A DNA stretch of 17,694 bases, from contig JAJZHS010000014.1 in the NCBI GenBank assembly GCA_021798395.1, forward strand, positions 1 to 17,694, read 5' to 3'. The stretch is from Pseudomonadota bacterium (GTDB lineage: Bacteria > Pseudomonadota > Gammaproteobacteria > Burkholderiales > Burkholderiaceae_C). Position numbers and translations under genes: made by a program. Shown in pieces: positions 6,237 to 12,704 of this stretch (position 1 is its first letter; each line of letters opens with the position of its first letter). The notes beneath the pieces were generated by a model. The model was not told the origin of the DNA. It saw only the letters and a list, made by a program, of their open reading frames with translations, and did no database searches.

Positions 6237-6938
6237 TCAGGCCGGCAGGTCGAACACCAGCACTTCGGCGTCGTCGCCGCCGGCGAGTTCGACCTGCGCT
6301 TCGTCGCGCAGCTTCAGCGCGTCGCCGGCGGCGAGCGCGTGGCCGTTGACGCGCAATGCGCCGCGCACGATGTGGACGTAGCCCAGGCGACCCGGCGCCA
6401 GCGGCAGCCGCGCAGACTCGGCGGCGTCGAACAGGCCGGCGTGGATGCGCGCATCCTGGCCGATGCGCAGGGCGCCTTCGGCGCCGTCCGGCGCGACGAT
6501 GCAGCACAGGCGGCCCCGCTTGGCGTCGGCCGCGAAGTGGCGCTGTTCGTAGCCGGGTGCACCGCCGGGCGCCGCCGGGTGGATCCAGACTTGCAGGAAA
6601 TGCACCGGATCCGTCGACGAGGCGTTGAATTCGCTGTGCTGCACACCGCTGCCCGCGCTCATCCGCTGCACGTCTCCAGGCCGTATCGTCGACCCGTTGC
6701 CCATCGAATCCTGGTGCGCCAGCGCGCCGGAGATGACGTAGCTGACGATCTCCATGTCGCGATGGCCGTGGGCGCCGAAACCGGCTTGCGGCGCGACCCG
6801 GTCCTCGTTGATCACGCGCAGCGCACCGAACCCCATGTGCCGAGGGTCGCGGTAGTCGGCGAACGAAAAGCTGTGGAACGACCGCAGCCAGCCGTGGTCG
6901 GCGTAGCCGCGTTCGTCGGCGCGACGGATCTCGAGCAT
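6237..6938 (-). CDS. Pirin family bicupin protein (YhhW-like)
   Basis: A 233-residue cytosolic bicupin. The N-terminal cupin carries the metal-binding set of the YhhW/pirin family: His57 and His59 in GAHGHRDME, and His101 and Glu103 in GVQHSEFNAS. The opening MLEIRRADERGYADHGWLRS and FSFADYRDPRHMGFGALRV segments are also diagnostic. Some members show quercetin 2,3-dioxygenase activity and others act as redox-dependent regulators; nothing here decides between these. The gene starts 4 nt after the stop of the upstream yceI gene, so it is the last gene of the marR operon. No strong ribosome binding site is visible, which fits translational coupling. The stop is 24 nt from the convergent regulator gene. 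Confidence 0.92.
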   Translation of the reverse strand: MLEIRRADERGYADHGWLRSFHSFSFADYRDPRHMGFGALRVINEDRVAPQAGFGAHGHRDMEIVSYVISGALAHQDSMGNGSTIRPGDVQRMSAGSGVQHSEFNASSTDPVHFLQVWIHPAAPGGAPGYEQRHFAADAKRGRLCCIVAPDGAEGALRIGQDARIHAGLFDAAESARLPLAPGRLGYVHIVRGALRVNGHALAAGDALKLRDEAQVELAGGDDAEVLVFDLPA

Positions 6939-6942
6939 GGCG

Positions 6943-7587
6943 TCAGCTGCCCTGGCGCACGCCCTCGACCTCGACGCGCACCGCGACCGTGTGGCTCAGT
7001 CCCGCGGGGTACGCATCGACGCCGAAGTCCATGCGGTCGATGGTCGTGGTGGCGACGAAACCGCTCAGGTAGCCGCCCCAGGGCTTGGGCAGGTAGCCGA
7101 CCTTGCCGGCGCCGATCAGCGTGACGTGGAACACGGCCGGCTTGGTCACGCCGTGCAGGGTGATGTCGCCGTACAGCAGGCCGTGGTCGCCGCCCTTGGC
7201 GACGTAGCGGGTGCTCTTGAAGTGGATCTCGGGGTACTGCGCCGCGTCGAAGAACTGCTTGCCCTTCTTCAGGTCGTCGTCGCGCATCGGCAGGAAGGTG
7301 TCGAGGCTGTCGACCGCGATGGTGATGTCGGCCTTGTCGGCTGCCGGGTGCCTGGGATCGAAGGTGTAGGTGCCGGTGACTTTCTTGAACACGCCCGAGC
7401 ACAGCGCCACGCCGGCGTGGCCGATGGTGAACTGCACGCTGGTGTGGTCGGGGTCGACCCGGTAGCTGCCGGCGACGTTCTTGTCGTGCAGGCGGCCGTA
7501 GGCCTGCGGGGCGGCGGCCCAGCTCGGCGCGGCGACCGCGGCGGCGAGGACGGTGGCGGCGGCGAGCGCCTTGGTCTTGAACGGCAT
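6943..7587 (-). CDS. YceI family periplasmic protein, copy 1
   Basis: A 214-residue secreted protein. A signal peptide is clear: positive start (MPFKTK), a hydrophobic Ala/Val core and a cleavage-like SWA-AA around residue 24. The mature part shows the YceI lipocalin-like barrel pattern: YRVDPDHTSVQFTIGHAG (about 43-60), FKKVTGTYTFDP, the FDAAQYPEIHFKST motif, and GDITLHGVTKPAVFHV. YceI proteins bind long isoprenoid or other lipid chains in the periplasm. ATG 7587 follows AAGGAG with good spacing. It is preceded by a second, shorter yceI gene (48-nt gap), and upstream of that cytochrome b561, the usual neighbour of YceI proteins. The two YceI products differ strongly in sequence, so this is not a recent duplication. 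Confidence 0.93.
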   Translation of the reverse strand: MPFKTKALAAATVLAAAVAAPSWAAAPQAYGRLHDKNVAGSYRVDPDHTSVQFTIGHAGVALCSGVFKKVTGTYTFDPRHPAADKADITIAVDSLDTFLPMRDDDLKKGKQFFDAAQYPEIHFKSTRYVAKGGDHGLLYGDITLHGVTKPAVFHVTLIGAGKVGYLPKPWGGYLSGFVATTTIDRMDFGVDAYPAGLSHTVAVRVEVEGVRQGS

Positions 7588-7635
7588 GGTGGAACTCCTT
7601 GGTTGCGGATGGTCGATCGGGACTGCGGAACAAAT

Positions 7636-8190
7636 TCAGTGCGCGGCGAGCAGCAGGTGGACGTGGATCGGCAGTTCGGCCCCGACCACGCTGGTGTCGG
7701 ACCACCCTCCGCTGCCCAGGCCCCAGTGCAGGCGCGCGAGCTTGACGTCGGCGTCGAGCGCCAGGTCGGCGCCTTGCGCGTGCGCGGTGGCGAGCACGCG
7801 CAGCGGTGCGCTGTGGCCCTTGACGCTGAATGTGCCGTCGACCCACCAGCGGTTCGGGCCAGCCGGCGTGAAGCGGCTGGAGACGAAGCTGGCCTGCGGG
7901 TGATGCGCGGCGTCGAGCCAGTCGGCGCCGGTGATCAGCGCGGTGGTCTGGGCGTTGGCGGCGTCGGCGCTGGCCGTCTGCACGGTGACCGCGACACGGT
8001 CCATGGCCGGCCTGGCCGGATCGAACACGACCTGCGCGCTGATGCGGGTGAAGTGCCCGGGCATGGTCACGCCCATCTGCGTGGCCGAGAACGACACGCT
8101 CGACTCCGGCAGCACACGGGTGTAGGTGGCGGCGCGGGCGGCCGGCAGCGCGGCGGCCACGGCCAGCGCGAAGGCGAGCGTGCGCATCAT
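7636..8190 (-). CDS. YceI family periplasmic protein, copy 2
   Basis: A 184-residue secreted YceI-like protein with a short signal peptide (MMRTLAFALAVAAALPAARA, cleavage after about residue 20). The mature domain keeps the YceI order of strands: SSVSFSATQMGVTMPGHF, FDPARP, the DWLDAAHHPQASFVSSRF motif, and DGTFSVKGHSAPLRV. ATG 8190 is preferred because AAGGAG lies 8 nt upstream; the next codon, also ATG (8187), is the alternative. The start is 2 nt beyond the stop of the cytochrome b561 gene, whose 3' end contains the ribosome binding site, so the two are co-translated from one mRNA. In E. coli a cytochrome b561-like gene (yceJ) likewise adjoins yceI. The bound ligand is unknown. Confidence 0.92.
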   Translation of the reverse strand: MMRTLAFALAVAAALPAARAATYTRVLPESSVSFSATQMGVTMPGHFTRISAQVVFDPARPAMDRVAVTVQTASADAANAQTTALITGADWLDAAHHPQASFVSSRFTPAGPNRWWVDGTFSVKGHSAPLRVLATAHAQGADLALDADVKLARLHWGLGSGGWSDTSVVGAELPIHVHLLLAAH

Positions 8191-8192
8191 GG

Positions 8193-8741
8193 TCAGGACT
8201 CCTTGGTGGGCAGCGGCAGCATGCGTCGCAGCACGCCGTCGCGATCGATGAAGTGATGTTTCAGCGCGGCGGCGACGTGCAGCGCGACGACGCCGGCCAT
8301 CAGGAAGTTGAGGCTCTCGTGGACTTCGCGCAGCGCATGCGCGGTCGCCGCGTCCTTCGGCAGCAGTTCGGGAAGCGGCAACACGCCGAACCAGACCACC
8401 TGCACCCCCGCGGCCGAACTCAGCGCCCAGCCGCTCAACGGAATGGCGAAGATCAGCAGGTAGAGCAGCCAGTGCAGCGCGCCGGCGGCGGCCTGCTGCC
8501 AGCGCGGAATGCTGTCGGGCAGGGGCGGCGGCCGATGGCCGGCGCGCCAGCCCAGGCGCAGCACCGCCAGCAGCAGCACGGTGAGGCCGAACCATTTGTG
8601 CCAGGCGAATAGCTTGATTTTCAGGATCGAAAGCGCCAGCGAGCTCATGTACAGCCCGAGCGGGAACAGGCCGAAGATCAGCAAGGCAATTGCCCAATGC
8701 AGCACGATCGCCGGCCAGGTGTAACGCTGGGTTGTGCTCAC
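8193..8741 (-). CDS. Cytochrome b561 family membrane protein
   Basis: A 182-residue inner-membrane di-haem cytochrome with four predicted helices (about 11-33, 48-66, 86-106, 142-162). Candidate haem-ligand histidines are His15 in VLHWAIAL, His48 in WHKWFGL, His141 in VHESLNF and His155 in ALHVAAAL, in the order expected of bacterial b561/CybB proteins, which oxidise quinol and can pass electrons to oxygen species. The start codon is GTG at 8741, with AAGGAG a few nt upstream. This GTG overlaps the TGA stop of marR (GTGA), a sign of translational coupling. It is followed directly by two yceI genes, so it probably works with YceI proteins at the membrane-periplasm boundary in an operon controlled by the MarR protein. 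Confidence 0.92.
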   Translation of the reverse strand: MSTTQRYTWPAIVLHWAIALLIFGLFPLGLYMSSLALSILKIKLFAWHKWFGLTVLLLAVLRLGWRAGHRPPPLPDSIPRWQQAAAGALHWLLYLLIFAIPLSGWALSSAAGVQVVWFGVLPLPELLPKDAATAHALREVHESLNFLMAGVVALHVAAALKHHFIDRDGVLRRMLPLPTKES

Positions 8742-9187
8742 GCTTGCTCCTTGGCGGTTTGTTCGAAAGCGGCGCGCAGCGCGCGCAGCTGCTGCTCGAG
8801 CGCGTCGAGCTGGGCCTGCGGCACGCGGGCGAACACCTCGCCGATGTGCGCGCCGTGCGCCGGAAACACGCGTTCGAAGGTCTGCTGGCCCAATTGCGTC
8901 AGGCGCACGATCTGCGCCCGGCCGTCGGTCGGGTCGGGCAGCCGCTGCACCAGGCCCTTGCCGAGCATGCGGTCGACCACCCCGGTCAGCGTGCCCTTGG
9001 TGATCAGGGTGCGCTGGCCCAGTTCCTTGGCGCTCATCCCGGCGGTGTTGCCCAGCGTGGCCAGCACGTCGAACTGCGCCGGGGTCAGTTCCATCCGGTG
9101 GATGTGCGCCGCAGAGTAGTGCTCGAAAGCCTGGTAGGTGCGAACCAGTTCGCGCAGCAGAGGCAGATGGGACGGTCGGGTGCTCAC
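8738..9187 (-). CDS. MarR family transcriptional regulator
   Basis: A 149-residue winged-helix dimeric regulator. The recognition domain spans about 34-98: LTPAQFDVLATLG, the helix-turn-helix MSAKELGQRTLITKGTLTGVVDRM, and the charged wing DPTDGRAQIVRLT, with the conserved Asp-Arg pair. Flanking helices (5-30 and 100-145) form the dimer interface. The GTG at 9187 gives the normal MarR length. An in-frame ATG at 9238 would add 17 residues but lies inside the upstream palindrome and has no ribosome binding site, so the extension is unlikely. It is the first gene of the operon with cytochrome b561, two yceI genes and pirin, and its stop overlaps the next start. It most likely represses its own operon; the signal is unknown, with phenolic or oxidative inducers common in the family. 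Confidence 0.9.
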   Translation of the reverse strand: MSTRPSHLPLLRELVRTYQAFEHYSAAHIHRMELTPAQFDVLATLGNTAGMSAKELGQRTLITKGTLTGVVDRMLGKGLVQRLPDPTDGRAQIVRLTQLGQQTFERVFPAHGAHIGEVFARVPQAQLDALEQQLRALRAAFEQTAKEQA

Positions 9188-9228
9188 GGTCCGGTGTGGA
9201 TGGAAGGCGACTGCGATGGCCCGGATAT

Positions 9229-9246
9229 TAGTTCGCATTAGAACTA
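9229..9246. promoter_or_regulatory. Palindromic operator upstream of marR
   Basis: TAGTTC (9229-9234) and GAACTA (9241-9246) form a perfect 6-bp inverted repeat with a 6-nt spacer, in an AT-rich island 42 nt upstream of the marR GTG. Size and symmetry suit a MarR dimer. On the minus strand TAATAT (9223-9228) abuts it as a possible -10, so bound protein would cover the promoter. It also lies about 135 nt upstream of the divergent ATP-grasp gene. Confidence 0.7.
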
Positions 9247-9380
9247 TCGTGCACTGTAGGGTTATTCGCCCCGTCGCGGTGCATGGCGACGCCGTCGTGG
9301 TGCGTCGGCGGGTGCGGCGGCGGCCTTGGGCGCCGCGCCGGGCGCCTCGGCGCTGGCACGCGCCTTGCAGCGGCTGTGGC

Positions 9381-10817
9381 ATGGACGACGCACCGATGCC
9401 CAGCCCAGGCCTTCCCTACAGCGAAGCGCTCGACGCGCGCGGCGCGCCGCGCGCGCCCTGGCGCGCCCTGTTGCAGTGGATCGACGCCGCCGGCGCTGCC
9501 GGCATGCAGGCCAGGCAGATCGAAGCCGGCCTGGCGCTCTATCGCGACGGCGTCACCTTCGCCATCCACGGTGACGGCGCCGGCACCGAGCGCGCGATCC
9601 CGTTCGACATCGTGCCGCGCATCATCACGGCCGACGAGTGGGCGCTGCTGCAGCGCGGCCTGGCGCAGCGGGTGCAGGCGCTGAACCTGTTCCTGGCCGA
9701 CATCTACGGAGCGCAGCGCATCGTGCTCGACAAGGTGGTTCCGGCGTCAGGCATCCTGGACAACGCGCAGTACCGCGGCGGTATGCGCGGCGTGGCGGTG
9801 CCGCGCGGCGTGTTCGCGGCGATTTGCGGAATCGATCTGGTGCGCACCGGCGAGCACGCGTTCCACGTGCTCGAGGACAACCTGCGCGTGCCCTCGGGCG
9901 TCAGCTACATGCTCGAGAACCGGCGCATCCTCGGCTGGCTCGCGCCCGAGCTGTTCCAGCGCCACCGGGTGGCGCCGATCGGCCATTACCCCGAACTGCT
10001 CGGGCAGACGCTGCGCGACCTGGCGCCGCGCGACGGCGAACAGCCGAGCGTGGTCGTGCTCACGCCGGGACCTTTCAACAGCGCGTATTTCGAACACGCC
10101 TTCCTGGCGCAGAGCATCGGCGCCGAGCTGGTCGAGGGCCAGGATCTGTTCGTCGACGCCGGCTTCGTCTACATGAAGACAGTGCACGGACCGCAGCGCG
10201 TCGACGTCATCTACCGCCGCATCGACGACGATTTCCTCGACCCGCTCGCTTTCCGGGCCGACTCGATGCTCGGCGTCCCCGGACTGTTCGACGCGATGCG
10301 CGCCGGCCACGTCAGCCTGGCCAACGCGGTCGGCACCGGCGTGGCCGACGACAAGTCGGTCTACCCGCACGTGCCGGCGATGATCCGCTACTACCTCGAC
10401 CAGGACCCGTTGCTGCCGAACGTCGAGACCTGGGTGCTTGCCGACCCGGCGCAGGCCGACCATGTGCTCGCGCATCTCGACCAGCTGGTCGTCAAGGAGG
10501 CGCAGGGCGCAGGCGGCTACGGCATGCTGATCGGGCCGCGGGCCAGCCGCGCCGAACGCGACGCCTTCGCCGCGCGCATCCGCGCCCATCCCGAACGCTA
10601 CATCGCGCAGCCCACGCTGGCGCTGTCGACCTGCCCGACGCTGGTCGCCGAGGGCCTGGCGCCGCGCCACGTCGACCTGCGCCCGTACGTGCTGCAGGGC
10701 GAAACCATCCGCATGGTGCCGGGCGGCCTCACGCGTGTCGCCTTGACCGAAGGCTCGCTGGTCGTCAACAGCAGCCAGGGCGGCGGCACCAAGGACACCT
10801 GGGTGCTGCAGGACTGA
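9381..10817 (+). CDS. Circularly permuted ATP-grasp protein (DUF404/DUF407, COG2308 type)
   Basis: A 478-residue protein of the circularly permuted ATP-grasp family. This family is predicted to ligate amino acids or peptides through an acyl-phosphate, and it sits in conserved peptide-modification clusters. Family landmarks: QALNLFLADIYG (99-110), HVLEDNLRVPSGVSYMLENR (162-181), LTPGPFNSAYFEH (227-239), NAVGTGVADDKSVYPHVP (315-332), the lysine/glycine-rich LVVKEAQGAGGYGM (369-382) for nucleotide binding, and LRPYVLQGETIRMVPGGLTRVAL (433-455) with the final SSQGGGTKDTWVL. Full length is as expected. ATG 9381 has no clear ribosome binding site; ATG 9396 is an equal alternative, losing five residues. 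It is followed after 22 nt by an alpha-E gene and then Anbu, the classical neighbours. The substrate is unknown. Confidence 0.9.
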   Translation: MDDAPMPSPGLPYSEALDARGAPRAPWRALLQWIDAAGAAGMQARQIEAGLALYRDGVTFAIHGDGAGTERAIPFDIVPRIITADEWALLQRGLAQRVQALNLFLADIYGAQRIVLDKVVPASGILDNAQYRGGMRGVAVPRGVFAAICGIDLVRTGEHAFHVLEDNLRVPSGVSYMLENRRILGWLAPELFQRHRVAPIGHYPELLGQTLRDLAPRDGEQPSVVVLTPGPFNSAYFEHAFLAQSIGAELVEGQDLFVDAGFVYMKTVHGPQRVDVIYRRIDDDFLDPLAFRADSMLGVPGLFDAMRAGHVSLANAVGTGVADDKSVYPHVPAMIRYYLDQDPLLPNVETWVLADPAQADHVLAHLDQLVVKEAQGAGGYGMLIGPRASRAERDAFAARIRAHPERYIAQPTLALSTCPTLVAEGLAPRHVDLRPYVLQGETIRMVPGGLTRVALTEGSLVVNSSQGGGTKDTWVLQD

Positions 10818-10839
10818 ACCGACGACGAGGAGACCGACC

Positions 10840-11790
10840 ATGCTGTGCCGAACCGCATCCGACCTGTTCTGGATGGGCCGCGCCGTCGAGCGTGCCGAAG
10901 CCATGGCGCGGTTGCTCGATCTGGCGCGCCGCCTGGCGGCGCTGCCCGGCCGCGACGGCGACCGCGTGTGGGCGCTGCCGCTGCTGGCCACCGGCGCGAT
11001 CCCGCCCGGAGTAGCCGGCGACGACACCCGGCAGGACGAAATGGTGCGACGCAGCGTGCTCGACGCGCACAACCCGTCGTCGGTGCTGGCCTGCGTGCAA
11101 CTGGCGCGCGACGCCGCGCGCAACCAGCGCTCGGTGGTCCCGGCCGAGGTCGTGGCGCCCCTGCAGACCCTGCTGGCGCGGCTTCGCGGCCTCGACGCGC
11201 AGCAGCTCGCCGGCGGCGGGCTGGCGCAGGTGGTGGCCGCGATCATGCGCTTCGCCGATCGCTTCCGCGGCGTGACCTTCGCCACCCTTTCGCGCGACGA
11301 GGCCTGGCACTTCCTGCGCCTGGGAAGCTTCATCGAGCGCGCCGACGGTGCGCTGCGGCTGTGGGCGACGCAGGCCGACCCCGAGTTCACGCCGCCGCGC
11401 GACGGCCCGGAGAGCCCGCGCGCGGCGTTCCACCGCGTCGCGTTGCTCGAGGCTGCGTCGGCGCTGATGCCGCTGCGCCGTCTGCACGGCGAGCCCGATC
11501 GCGTCGGGGTCGCCGACATGCTGCTGCGCCGCGGCGACTTCCCGCGCTCGGCGGCCTACTGCCTGGGCGAAGCGCAGCAGGCGCTCGCGGCGCTGCGGGT
11601 GGCGCCCCACGAGCCGGCTGCGCGGCAGATCGGCCGCGCGCTGGCGGGCGTGAACTTCGCCGAGCCGGGCCAGCAGGTCGACGCCATGTTCGCTTTCGGC
11701 GCCGCGCGCCAGGCCGAAATCGCGGCTGCCGCAGCGGCGGTCGAGCGTCGCTTCTTCGTCGCCCGCATGCCTTTGCGGCGCGCTGCCTGA
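10840..11790 (+). CDS. Alpha-E domain protein (DUF403, COG2307 type)
   Basis: A 316-residue, almost wholly helical protein of the alpha-E family, which is encoded next to circularly permuted ATP-grasp proteins. Signatures include the N-terminal LFWMGRAVERAEAMARLLDL (about 9-28), SSVLACVQLARDAARNQR (about 80-97), and SRDEAWHFLRLGSFIERADG (about 150-169), rich in paired Glu and Arg. No enzymatic activity is established for the family; it is thought to assist the ATP-grasp partner. Start ATG 10840 follows a strong GAGGAGA (10827-10833). It lies 22 nt after the ATP-grasp gene and 28 nt before the Anbu gene, so the three are probably one transcript. The C-terminus is alanine-rich. Confidence 0.9.
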   Translation: MLCRTASDLFWMGRAVERAEAMARLLDLARRLAALPGRDGDRVWALPLLATGAIPPGVAGDDTRQDEMVRRSVLDAHNPSSVLACVQLARDAARNQRSVVPAEVVAPLQTLLARLRGLDAQQLAGGGLAQVVAAIMRFADRFRGVTFATLSRDEAWHFLRLGSFIERADGALRLWATQADPEFTPPRDGPESPRAAFHRVALLEAASALMPLRRLHGEPDRVGVADMLLRRGDFPRSAAYCLGEAQQALAALRVAPHEPAARQIGRALAGVNFAEPGQQVDAMFAFGAARQAEIAAAAAAVERRFFVARMPLRRAA

Positions 11791-11818
11791 CGCGGGCCAT
11801 GGCAGCGGGCGACGACCG

Positions 11819-12562
11819 ATGACCTATTGCTGCGCGGTCAAGCTCAACGCCGGTCTCGTGTTCGCGGCCGACAGCCGCACCCACGCCGGGGTGGACAACG
11901 TCGGCCGCTTCAGCAAGCTGCACGTGCTCGAGCGGCCCGGGGAGCGGGTGATCGCGCTGCTCTCGGCGGGCAACCTCAGCGTCACCCAGGGCGCCATCGA
12001 ACACCTGCACCGGGCGGTGCGCGAGCGCGCGCCGCGCACCTGGGCCGGAGTGCCGAGCCTGGCTGACGTGGCGCTGCTGCTCGGCGACGCCATGCGCGCG
12101 GTGCGCGCGCGCGACGAGCCGTACCTGAAGGCCGGCGGCATCGACGCCGGCGCCTCGTTCCTGCTCGGCGGCCAGATCCGCGGCGAGCGCGAGCGGCTGT
12201 TCCTGGTCTATTCGGAGGGCAACGCCATCGAGGCCACCGCCGAGACGCCGTTCCTGCAGACCGGCGAGATCAAGTACGGCAAGCCGATCCTCGACCGCGT
12301 CATCCGCCCCGACGTCAGCCTGCTCGACGCCACCAAGTGCGTGCTGGTCAGCTTCGACTCGACCATGCGCAGCAACGTCAGCGTCGGTTTGCCGATCGAC
12401 CTCCTGCTGCTGCCGACAGAGCGCTTCGAGGCCGACATGCGCTTCCACATCGACGAGCACGACGCCTACTGGCGCGACCTGTCCGAGCGCTGGGCCGCCG
12501 GCGTACGCCGGGTGTTCGCGGAGCTGCCGCCGCCGCAGTGGTACCCGCGCGGGCAGCAGTAG
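11819..12562 (+). CDS. Anbu-type proteasome-like peptidase (ancestral beta subunit)
   Basis: A 247-residue Ntn-hydrolase of the bacterial proteasome-related Anbu family. After loss of the initiator Met the chain begins with Thr1 (MTYCCAV), the expected nucleophile; the active-site Asp17 lies in FAADSRTHAG and Lys32 in RFSKLHV, at the positions seen in other Anbu sequences. SAGNLSVTQGAIEHL and the FLLGGQIRGERERLFLVYSEGN segments complete the proteasome fold, and LDATKCVLVSFDSTMRSNVSVGLPIDLLLLP is a family hallmark. No propeptide is present. Studied Anbu proteins form open helical or lock-washer rings rather than closed barrels, and their substrates remain unclear. It is the last of three genes with the ATP-grasp and alpha-E proteins. 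No transglutaminase-like protease gene occurs between them. The ribosome binding site is weak. Confidence 0.93.
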   Translation: MTYCCAVKLNAGLVFAADSRTHAGVDNVGRFSKLHVLERPGERVIALLSAGNLSVTQGAIEHLHRAVRERAPRTWAGVPSLADVALLLGDAMRAVRARDEPYLKAGGIDAGASFLLGGQIRGERERLFLVYSEGNAIEATAETPFLQTGEIKYGKPILDRVIRPDVSLLDATKCVLVSFDSTMRSNVSVGLPIDLLLLPTERFEADMRFHIDEHDAYWRDLSERWAAGVRRVFAELPPPQWYPRGQQ

Positions 12563-12704
12563 GGCGGGATGAAATCGTCGCGCAGCAGCAACCATCGCTG
12601 CGGCCGCATCCTTCGGCCCTGGAACTTGATCCGTCTCCTTGTCGCGCGCCGGTTTGTCTTCAACACGACGCCGGACGTTTCCGGCGCACGCGTGGATCCG
12701 CCAT
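12563..12704. other. Intergenic gap between convergent Anbu and porin genes
   Basis: 142 nt without a recognisable gene. It holds one GC hairpin (12669-12686) near the porin stop and otherwise no repeat, T-run or RNA-like structure that I can see. Confidence 0.6.
12669..12686. terminator. Possible bidirectional terminator hairpin
   Basis: CGCCGGA (12669-12675), loop CGTT, TCCGGCG (12680-12686): a perfect 7-bp stem between convergent stop codons, 19 nt from the porin stop. No T-run follows on either strand, so function as an intrinsic terminator is uncertain. Confidence 0.4.

Noticed and set aside
9188..9382. Longer MarR protein starting at ATG 9238 or further upstream
   Set aside because: ATG 9238 lies in the palindromic operator and has no ribosome binding site. 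The GTG at 9187 gives the normal family length.
9747..11519. Minus-strand open frame of 590 codons opposite the ATP-grasp and alpha-E genes
   Set aside because: It spans two well-identified genes and has a Ser/Arg/His-rich composition without domains, so it is an antisense shadow.
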